A stretch of 64,000 bases of DNA. Origin: Aegilops tauschii subsp. strangulata (Eukaryota; Streptophyta; Magnoliopsida; Poales; Poaceae). Of the stretch, positions 55,746 to 64,000 are shown in pieces. Every line of letters starts with the position of its first letter. The stretch's first letter is position 1. The notes under the pieces were generated by a model. That model made no database searches. It was not told the origin of the DNA and saw only the letters and a list, made by a program, of their open reading frames with translations. The stretch covers positions 351,111,267 through 351,175,266 of the forward strand of contig NC_053040.3 in assembly GCF_002575655.3 (NCBI RefSeq), in the 5' to 3' direction. Made by a program: the position numbers and the translations under genes.

Positions 55746-56818
55746 TCGTACTATTCGTGGACCAATAGCAGTCCACAAAATGGGTTGTAAACAGGCTAGA
55801 GTGGAAATCGTCTATTTTATGGTCCGACCATAACGGGCCGTTAATAGGCCATATTTGATGATGTTATGAAAGCAGCCCAACGGGTTAACGGGGCACAAAC
55901 AGGTCGACTGTAACCACGGGTTGAATTTGGCCCACAAGCGGGACAGGCCAGTAACGGACCGTAAGTAATTGAAATTCTGGAAATGAGCCCAAGAATAAAT
56001 GGGCCCTTAGAAGGCCGAAAGTTGACACGGGCTAGAAACGGCCGACGGAATAATGGGCCGTTAATGGGTATAAAGCGATACACTGTTCATTATGGGCCAG
56101 TTTCATCTCGGTCCTTTAATGGGCCCAGAGTTACAAAGGACCTCCTATGGGCCAAAATACATCATGGGCCATACATGGGCCGGAAGTTACAACGGGCTGG
56201 AATCATATTGGACGACCCAGATGACGCTACTGGGCCAAATTCCAGTAGGCTGTAACGGGCCTTGAGTTAGCGGGCTGTAAATGGGCTATATGCTAACAGG
56301 CCGTTAACAGGCTTTTCGTGGGTCGGCCCGCTACCTTTTGACCAAGTCAAATGGGCCGGCCTTTTCACTAGAATGGGCCTCTGTTGGGTCGTGCCATGTG
56401 TCGACGTATCATAGGCGCCTTCGGTCCAATGAGTGGATGTCATCTGTCCCAACAGTGAGCAAACACGTGGTTCCTCTCGCCATTGAGAATTTTACACGTG
56501 GAAAATCCCCATTGGTCCGGGCTATTAACGGGTTATCAAATCCAAACCGGAACCCGATAGCTTAACGGCGCCCCGTTACGGTGGATGCCACGTGTCGGTC
56601 ACCCTTAACGAAAGCACTTCTATCACGCGCGATTTATCGTCATGGAAGTGGACACTTCCGTGATGATAATTTTGGTAATGTCATGGAACACTTCTACGAC
56701 AGCATAGGTATGACTATCTTGATTCTGTCATAAAATCATCATGGATGTACATGCATGACAGAAAACGTGACCTACTATGACAAACACGTATCATCACGGA
56801 AGTGTTTTTTTTGTAGTG
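55746..56818. mobile_element. GGGCC-rich right end of a second CACTA element
   Basis: 55746-56560 contains many ATGGGCCGTTAA-like words at irregular spacing. 56600-56818 carries CACTTCCGTGATGATA and its inverted partner TATCATCACGGAAGTG, then TTTTTTGTAGTG ending at 56818, a CACTA terminus. The left end was not found; it may be left of 23.6 kb, with the interrupted gene inside this element. Confidence 0.6.
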
Positions 56819-57660
56819 TTGTGGTTCAGCGGGGTGATGAGCATGTTGCACAAAGAGCGGAAAAGCGTAGCACAGCACGACAGAGATCACACGGGCAATT
56901 TTACCCTGCTTTGGTGGATTGATGGTGGATTGTGGTGGAAACGCAGTGCTCTTGCCCGGCAGGGTTGCCTCGGGGCGAGAGCAGCTACGCGTGTACGAGC
57001 GTACAAGGGTCCGAAATCCTTTCTATGGTTGCCATGGGCCTCCTTTTATAGGTTAAGGGGTTACCACAGTGGCAAATCAGCCATTGTGTACTGATTAGAT
57101 AGCAAACAGTGCTATCATACCTAACTCTGCAGGCGGGACGGAGTGCATTAAATGTGCCGCTTAGTGTCACATCATGGTGTGCCCGACAAGCCTTGCGGGC
57201 TGCTTTGCCAGCTTCGCGCCTGCCTGCTTGACACGTCTCTGGACAGGTGTCATTTGGAGATGGTTTCTGTAGGAAATGGCTGCCATGTGGCAAGAACAAC
57301 CACTTAGTCACTTGGGGGCTTGACACCGCACCGATCGATGACTTGCGTCCCTGTGAGGTGGTGCGGTGGAGCCTTGGCGGGGTGGTTTTGCCTTTGTTGA
57401 GCCCGGCAGGCCTGCCGGGACTGTCTGGAGACTTGTCTTTGGGGCAACCTCGGCCTCGCCAGGCTCACCTGCCCGGAAAGGGAGGTTTTTCCCTTAGTGA
57501 TATCTTGCTTCCTTTGGCTTGACCCGGTCTTCTTGATCTGCACTCTGATTCCTCAAAAAGTTGATTTCTTGTGCTTGGTCTGGTCTTGGTTGTAGCAATC
57601 TCGATCTTGGGCCTATGCACAGTCTGGGCAACAGACCCAGGGTTTGTTGCACCGACACCA
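56819..57660 (-). mobile_element. LTR-like segment left of the Gypsy element
   Basis: In minus orientation it starts TGTCGGTGCAACAAACCC at 57660, just after a purine-rich AAAGGAGACTTGAG, as a 3' LTR would. Its left end coincides with the CACTA terminus, so it is probably truncated by that insertion. No second copy is in the window to prove it is an LTR. Confidence 0.45.
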
Positions 57661-57670
57661 TACCATGAAC

Positions 57671-57964
57671 TCAAGTCTCCTTTGGTGGGGAAGATGATGA
57701 TGGTGGTGGTGATGAGGTAGTAAGTTTGTCTAGTTTGCGTTGAAGGCTAAAATTGTTTTCCCTCAGATCCTCATTCTCCAGCTCGAGCTTTATTATCTTC
57801 TTGCATAACGCTTCCTTGCTTTCCTGCAGGAAATGAGGAGGGATAGGTTCGGCTTCATCCTCCTCATCTATGAACCACACATAGGGAAAAGTATCCTTGA
57901 AGATATTTGGGTCCAGAGGCTGGTAAGAAAAAGGGCACTCTTCCTCTGAATCTTGAGATGACAT
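57671..57964 (-). CDS. extra small ORF after pol of the Gypsy element
   Basis: 97-aa frame from ATG 57964. Begins MSSQDSEEECPFSYQPLDPN, continues with an acidic segment (FIDEEDEAEPIPPHFLQ) and a leucine-heptad coiled coil (KKIIKLELENEDLRENN), and ends Ser/Pro-rich. The frame is intact although pol is broken. An in-frame ATG further upstream (58138) would add LTR-like sequence, so I chose 57964. It lies between integrase and the presumed 3' LTR, where some plant Gypsy elements carry an additional ORF. Function unknown. Confidence 0.5.
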   Translation of the reverse strand: MSSQDSEEECPFSYQPLDPNIFKDTFPYVWFIDEEDEAEPIPPHFLQESKEALCKKIIKLELENEDLRENNFSLQRKLDKLTTSSPPPSSSSPPKET

Positions 57965-58389
57965 ATTTTCAGATCTGCCAGAAAAGCTGCATGAAAGAAG
58001 AACAGAAAATTTCTCCGCAATACGGTGGTCAATACGTTTGAGGGGTATATAAAGATTTTTTTTATCTTGGGAAACAAGCAAACGAGAGGAAAACGGAGTC
58101 GGGAAGGTTCCCGAGGTGGGCACAACCCACCTGGGCATGGCAGGTGCGCCCTGGTGTCTTGTGCCCTCCTCGGTTGCCTTCCTGGTTGTTTCTTATTTTC
58201 CTAATTTTTGTAATATTCCAAAATTGATAAAAATATTTTTGCGGATTTTTCAGAGTCCGTTTACTTACCGTATCACGTACCTCCTCTTTTTCAGGATTCT
58301 GGAGTGTTCCGGAAGGTTTCTTTTATGTGTTCCTCCGGTGTCATGGTTTGAATAATGTTGCTTTCACCATTAATAGGCGTACCTGAGAA
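57965..58389 (-). other. untranslated stretch between integrase and the extra ORF
   Basis: Contains GAGGTGGGCACAACCCACCT and CCTGGTGTCTTGTGCCCTCC, words also found in the LTRs of element 1. No coding frame of its own. Confidence 0.45.
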
Positions 58390-59368
58390 TTAGTGTTTAA
58401 TTCTTTGCCCATTGACCACCTTCGGGTTAGTGCCTTCGGCATTATTAATTTTGATAGCTCCAGAGTGATAAACCTCCTCGATAATATATGGTCCTTCCCA
58501 TTTAGATAGAAGTTTTCTTGCAAAGAATCTAAAACGAGAGTTGTACAAAAGATCATATTCTCCAACTTTTAATTCCCGCTTTTGGATTCTTTTGTCATGC
58601 CATCTTTTAACTATTTCTTTAAATAATTTGGCATTTTCATATGCTTGGGTTCTCCATCCATCTAATGAGCTAATATCAAATAACCTCTTTTCACCGACAA
58701 GTTTGAAATCATAGTTAAGTTCTTTAATTGCCCAATAAGCTTTATGTTCTAACTCTAGAGGCAAATGACAAGCTTTTCCATAAACCATTTTGTAGGGAGA
58801 CATACCCATAGGATTTTTATATGTTGTTCTGTAGGCCCAAAGTGCGTCATCCAATTTCTAAGACCAATTATTTCGGGACCTATTAACAGTTTTTTGTAAT
58901 ATTAGTTTTATTTCTCTATTGCTAAGTTCAACTTGACCACTAGATTGAGGATGATAGGATGATGCAATTCTATGGTTGACATCATATTTAGCAAGCATTT
59001 ACGGAAAGCGCCGTGAATAAAGTGTGAACCACCATCAGTCATTAAATATCTAGGGACTCCAAACCTTGGGAAAATGGCTTCTTTAAGCATTTTAATGGAA
59101 GTGTTATGATCAGCATACTAGTTGGAATAGCTTCTACCCACTTAGTAACATAATCGACAACAACCAAAATATGCGTATACCCATTAGAGGAAGAAAAAGG
59201 TCCCATATAATCAAAACCCCAAACATCAAATGGTTCAATAGCAAGTGAATAATTCATAGGCATTTCTTGATGCTTACTGATATTACCAATTCTTTGACAT
59301 TCATCACAAGATAAAACAAACTTACGGACATCCTTGAAGAGAGTAGGCCAATAAAAACTAGATTGCAA
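58390..59368 (-). pseudogene. integrase region of the Gypsy element
   Basis: Three frames in turn: 59368-59042 (zinc-binding end FVLSCDECQRIG, then core start WGFDYMGPF and VVDYVTKWVEAIP), 59090-58908 (core, GVPRYLMTDGGSHF), and 58854-58390 (C-terminal part, [17 protein letters not shown], then [17 protein letters not shown]). Two frameshifts interrupt the core. Confidence 0.85.
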
Positions 59369-59528
59369 TACCTCATGAGCAGTTCTATCTCCCGCATGAT
59401 GCCCTCCATAAGCTTCGGAGTGACATTTACGTAGGATTTGTTCCTGTTCATGCTCAAGTACACAACGTCTAATAATACCAACTACTCCTTTATAAAGATG
59501 TGGGTCATCCCAAAACTAATGTCTTAAA

Positions 59529-60053
59529 TCATAGAAGAATTTTTTTCTTTCGTTGATATGTAAAACTAGGTGGTATGTATTTAGCAACAATATAATTAGC
59601 ATAGTCAGCATACCAAGGAGTATTATGGGAAACATTTATTGCAGCTAGTTGTTCATCAATAAAACTATCATCAATAGGTAGTGGGTCATCAAGAATATTT
59701 TCTAACCTAGACAAGTTATCAGCTACGGGGTTCTCAGCTCCTTTTCTATCAGTAATATGTAAATCAAATTCTTGCAGCAAGAGAACCCACCTAATGAGTC
59801 TAGGTTTAGCATCCTTCTTTTCCATAAGGTATTTAATAGCAGCATGATCGGTGTGAACAATTACTTTGGAATCAACAATATAAGATTGGAATTTGTCACA
59901 AGAAAACACAACTGCTAAAAATTCTTTTTCAGTAGTAGCATAATTTCTTTGGGCACTGTCTAGAGTTTTGCTAGCATAATGGATAACATTTAATTTCTTA
60001 TCAACTCTTTGTCCTAGAATAGCACCAATGGCATAATCACTAGCATCACACAT
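59529..60053 (-). pseudogene. RNase H region of the Gypsy element
   Basis: [35 protein letters not shown] and [13 protein letters not shown] are the usual RNase H blocks of Gypsy pol, followed by [11 protein letters not shown]. In a different frame from RT and integrase. Confidence 0.85.
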
Positions 60054-60439
60054 AATTTCAAAAGGTAAGTTCCAATCAGTTGGTTGAACAATAGGTGCAG
60101 AAGTTAAGCCTTTCTTAAGTGTTTCAAAGGCTTCTACACATCATCATAAAAAACAAATGGAACATCCTTTTGTAAAAGATTCTAAGAGGCCTAGAAATTT
60201 TAGAGAAGTCTTTAATAACCTATAGAAACCAGCATGGCCTAGGAAACTACGAATACCTTTAATATCTTTAGGACATGGCATTTTCTCAATTGCATCAACT
60301 TTAGCTTTATCCACCTCATATCTCGTTCAGAAATTTTTATGCCCCAAGGTAATACCTTCATTAACCATAAAGTGGCACTTCTCCCAATTCAAGACAAGAT
60401 TAGTTTGCTCACATCTCTGCAAAACTCGATCAAGGTTGC

Positions 60440-60954
60440 TCAAGCAATCATTAAAGAAGTTCCATAAACAGAAAAATCATCCATGAAAACCTCAACAATC
60501 TTTTCACAAAAATCAGAGATTATAGCAGTCATACATCTTAGAAAGGTAGCAGGTGCATTACATAAACCAAATGGCATACGTCTGTAAGCATAAGTTCCAA
60601 AAGGGCAAGTAAAGGTGGTTTTCTCTTGATCGGGTTGTGAAATAGGTATTTGAGAAAAACCAGAATATCCATCAAGAAAACAAAAGTGTGTGTGCTTAGG
60701 TAATCTTTCCAACATTTGATCAATAAAAGGCAAAGGCTAATGATCTTTTCTAGTTGCTTTATTTAATTTTTTGAAATCAAATACCATTCTATAGCCAGCA
60801 ACAATTCTTTGTGGAATAAGTTCATTTTATCATTAGGAACAACAGTAATACCTCCCTTCTTAGGGACACAATGAACAAGGCTTACCCATCTACTATCAGC
60901 TATGGGATAGATTATACCTGCTTCCAGAAGCTTTAATATTTCAGTTCTTATCAC
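60440..60954 (-). pseudogene. reverse transcriptase region of the Gypsy element
   Basis: 60954-60763 carries WVSLVHCVPKKGGITVV. After a frameshift and a stop (KDH then TAG), 60733-60440 carries FCFLDGYSGFSQIPIS, YRRMPFGLCNAPATF and the catalytic FMDDFSVYG. 60054-60439 is further decayed RT/thumb sequence. Confidence 0.85.
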
Positions 60955-62049
60955 TTATTTCATCTTAGGATTCAAACATCGTTGATGATCAACAACGGGT
61001 TTAGCATCAGGTTCCATATTAATCTTGTGCTGACAGAGAGTGGAACTAATACCCTTAAGATGATCAAGAGTATATACAATGGCAGCACAGTGCTTCCTCA
61101 GAATTTTCAATAATCTTTCGTCTTCATGTTCTGAAAGGTTAGCACTAATAATAACAAGATATATCTCTTTCTCATCAAGATAAGCATATTTCAAAGTGTC
61201 AGGCAATTGTTTTAATTCAAACACAAGATCACCTTTAGGTGGAGGAGGACCTCCTAGAGTTTCAATAGGCAAATTGTGTTTGAGCAGAGGTTGTTGTTCA
61301 AAGAAATTTTTATCTATGTAATTTCTTTCATGCATATGCATATCATTTTCATGGTCTAACAAATATTGTTCTAGTGGATCAGTAGGACGCACGATGATAG
61401 AAGCAAGACCAATTATTTCATCCTTACTAAGTAATTCTTTCTTATGAGGCTGTCTAATAAACTTGGAGAAATTAAACTCATGAGACTCATCAGCAAAGCT
61501 AACACCGACAATTTGTTTTTCACAATCTATTTTAGCATTCACGGTGTTCAAGAAAGGTCTACCAAAGATAATGGGACAAAAGTCATCTTGTGGGGAACTA
61601 AGAACTAGAAAATCAGTAGGGTATTTTATTTTCCCACACAAGACTTCAACATCTCTAACAAACCCAAGTGGTGTGATGGTGTCTCTATTAGGAAGTTTAA
61701 TAGTAACATCTGTATCTTCTATTTCAGCGGGTGCTATGTCATTCATAATTTCTTGGTATAAGGTAAAAGGAATAGCACTCACGCTAGCACCTAAGTCACA
61801 TATACCATAATAACAATGATCTCCTATTTTAACTGAGACAACAGGCATGCCAACAACAGGGCTATATTTATCTTTTTCATCGGGTTTGGCAATTCTTGCA
61901 GATTCATCGCAGAAGTAAATAACATGCCCGCCAATATTTTCTACCAGGAGATCTTTAACCATAGCAACACTGGGTTCTACTCTAATTTGTTCAGCAGGTT
62001 TAGGTGCTTTAATATTACTTTTGCGAACAAACTGTTGAAACCTTAGCAC
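60955..62049 (-). pseudogene. protease region of the Gypsy element
   Basis: 364 codons open. Contains YYGICDLGASVSAIPFTLYQ and IIFGRPFLNT (flap and C-terminal blocks of the aspartic protease), then a linker to RT. The frame is continuous with the first RT piece except for a single stop at 60955-60957. Confidence 0.85.
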
Positions 62050-62587
62050 GTTCCTTTATCCTAACAGGGAAAGGTGGTTTTTCAATATAAGCAGTAGGCA
62101 CAACTGGATCAACATTATAAATAATATTTTCATCTTTAACTATGGCCGGTTCTTTAATTTCTTCTCTAATAGGGGGATGATATTTAAACCACTTCTCTTT
62201 AGGGAGATCAACATGGGTAGCAAATGATTCACAAAAAGAGAATACTATCTCAGAGTCAAGTCCATATTTAGTGCTAAACTTCTGAAAAACATCAGTATTC
62301 ATAAAAGATTTAACACAATCAAACTCAAGCTTAATACCTGACTCTTTGCCTTCATCTAGTTCCCAATCTTTAGAGTTGTGTTTAATTCTTTCTAGAAGAT
62401 CCCACCTGAATTCAGTAGTCTTCTTCATAAAAGAACCAGTACAAGAAGTATCGAGCATGGATCGATCATCATGAGAAAGCCGAGCATAAAAATTCCGAAT
62501 AATAATTTCTCTAGAGAGCTCATGATTGGGGCATGAATATAACATTGACTTAAGCCTCCCCAAAGCTAGAGTGATACTTTCTGGAAG
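62015..62587 (-). pseudogene. C-terminal gag of the Gypsy element, truncated
   Basis: Frame open from the insertion point at 62587 to 62015. Carries the FYARLSHDDRSMLDTSCTG and SFMKKTTE blocks of plant retrotransposon gag. It overlaps the protease frame by 35 bases in another frame, where the join is frameshifted. Confidence 0.8.
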
Positions 62588-63914
62588 TGCTAATTATCGA
62601 CTAGAGGGGGGTGAACAGGCGATTTTTATGAAAGTCTTCAAAACACGGGGGCTTTGAAGACAAACAGTAGAAATAAACCTATTGATATGCAGCGGAAGGT
62701 AGACTACACTAGACAGGCCATAGTCAAGTAAGCAATGAAGTGAAAGCACGAAGACTATTAGCAGCTAGGTAGTATGGATCAGGATGGAAGATAGTATGAA
62801 GCCAAAAACATCAGTCTTCACACAGTGAAGACAATCAGATCATGCAGGCAGGCAATGACTTCACAAAGACAAACTTTAAGTAAAGAGAGGTAAGGGATAG
62901 AACCAGTTGCTTGGTGAGGATAAGGATTTGTTGGACCAGTTCCAGTTGCGGTGACAACTGTACATCTGGTTAGGGAAGCTGAGATTTAACTCAGAAGACC
63001 GCGTCTTCACCTTATTCCCCTTCATCTAAGGACACTTAGTCCTCGCCCAATTACTCTGGTAAGTCTTCAAGGTAGACTTCCAAACCTTCACAGACTTTTG
63101 TTCACCGGCAATCCACAATGACTCTTGGATGCTCAGAACGCGATGCCTACCCGGCTGGAGGATTCACAGTCCTCAATTGTAACAAGTCTTCAGATTACGC
63201 GGACAGAAAGACTTCAGTGATGCCTAATACTCTTTGGCTCTGGGTGTTTTGGGCTTTGTCCTTGCAAGGATCTCTCTCTCAAATGCTTCGGAGGTGGGTT
63301 GCTCTCAAACGACAAAAGTCGTGCACTAACTCTTAGCAGCCACCAATTTATGGTGTAGGGGTGGGCTATTTATAGCCAGGAGGCAATCCGACCTGATTTG
63401 TCTGAAATGACCCTGGGTCACTAAGGAACTGACACGTGTCCAACGGTCAGATTTCAAACACACGCGGCACCTTGACTTGGGCTACAAGCAAAGCTGACTC
63501 ATCCAGCTCTGGATAAGATTTGCTCTCATTGTCTTCGCTCGAAGACATAGGATTTGGTTGAACATCACTTCAGTCACTCTGACTTTGTTCACTTGGACCC
63601 CACTAAACAGTGCGGTGGTTCCTATGACTCAACAAAGAAGAAAAAGGAACTACGAAACAACTATGTCTTCGCACTCCATAATCTTCACATGAATGTCTTC
63701 TCAAGTCATAATCTTCGTTGTGAATGTCTTCACAGACCACCATTGTCTTCAATGTCTTCACACATTTTTAGGGGTCATCTCTAATAGGTAAACTGAATCA
63801 ATAAGGGACTACTACCTGTGTTATCCTGCAATTCTCACAAACACATTAGTCCCTTAACCAAGTTTGTCGTCAATACTCCAAAACCAACTAGGGGTGGCAC
63901 TAGATGCACTTACA
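62588..63914 (-). mobile_element. 3' LTR of another minus-strand LTR retrotransposon
   Basis: 1327 bp with TG..CA ends (plus strand TGCTAATTATCGACTAG to CTTACA), directly followed by a purine tract on the minus strand (AAAAAGGGGGAGATT). The element body therefore lies to the right, outside the window. Rich in repeated GTCTTCAA / TTGAAGAC words. The superfamily cannot be fixed; Copia is my guess. The target flank is GGAAG (62583-62587); its partner is outside the window. Confidence 0.8.
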
Positions 63915-63929
63915 ATCTCCCCCTTTTTG
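63915..63929 (-). other. polypurine tract of the right-edge retrotransposon
   Basis: AAAAAGGGGGAGATT on the minus strand, abutting the LTR start TGTAAGTGCATC. Marks the LTR at 62588-63914 as the 3' one. Confidence 0.75.
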
Positions 63930-64000
63930 GTGATTGATGACAAACATTATGAAGTTTTCAACGGGGATAAAGTATGTGAAAGTTAAGTTCTTGGTGATTG
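63930..64000 (-). other. start of the internal region, window edge
   Basis: 71 bases of the element's internal sequence (TTTGTCATCAATCACC on the minus strand). No gene can be called. Confidence 0.5.

Larger units (their letters stand above)
58390..62587 (-). pseudogene. degenerate Gypsy gag-pol (Athila-like)
   Basis: Minus-strand order gag, protease, reverse transcriptase, RNase H, integrase, as in Ty3/Gypsy. Broken by stops and at least four frameshifts, so it cannot make an active polyprotein. The protease motif CDLGAS, in place of DSG or DTG, is typical of the Athila lineage. Its gag is cut at 62587 by another LTR. Confidence 0.9.

Overview
This window looks like nuclear DNA of a Triticeae grass (wheat, Aegilops or barley type). 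The evidence is a few spliced plant genes with GT-AG introns (F-box/FBD, DUF295/KIB-like) separated by long blocks of nested LTR retrotransposons, CACTA-type DNA transposons, a Helitron, MITEs and tandem arrays. There is no bacterial operon, CRISPR array or complete RNA gene. All calls rest on reading the sequence; no database search was possible.

Gene-bearing left end (1-16.5 kb). An apparently intact three-exon F-box/FBD gene (380-2851, +) carries two inverted-repeat elements in its second intron. A promoter-like hairpin and TATA box precede a small gene killed by two in-frame stops (4071-4640). A tandem duplication of about 1.9 kb carries two DUF295/KIB-like F-box genes on the minus strand: the right copy (10013-11416) is intact with one 99-bp intron, and the left copy (6794-8201) has three stops and a frameshift. 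A transcription unit with decayed, repeated exon-like units (11.8-14.8 kb) and a 172-aa charged, coiled-coil gene (15955-16473) follow.

Tandem-repeat block (16.7-21.3 kb). Repeat units of about 730 bp, 70-105 bp and 26 bp lie next to each other and end in a CACTA-type terminus at 21305. A purine-rich tract and AT-rich DNA follow to 23.6 kb.

Interrupted gene and nested insertions (23.6-56.8 kb). Pieces of one plus-strand gene of unknown function, possibly transposase-related, are scattered from about 23.9 to 55.2 kb. It was split by a minus-strand non-autonomous LTR retrotransposon (24090-30849), a Tourist MITE (32012-32405), a solo LTR with a perfect GCTAT target duplication (34027-35637) and a CACTA-like element (about 37197-54633). 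The CACTA-like element carries a B3-domain gene and a coiled-coil ORF on the minus strand, and was itself hit by a second non-autonomous LTR retrotransposon (40419-47071, target duplication GGAGG) and a small Helitron (48941-49437). It also holds a four-copy array of about 500 bp and a 5S-rRNA-like segment. The two non-autonomous retrotransposons share an unexplained single ORF, a shared stop-codon context and a downstream hairpin.

Right end (56.8-64 kb). A degenerate minus-strand Gypsy element (gag, protease with a DLG active-site motif, RT, RNase H, integrase, and a small extra ORF after pol) is interrupted at 62588 by the 3' LTR of another minus-strand retrotransposon that runs out of the window.
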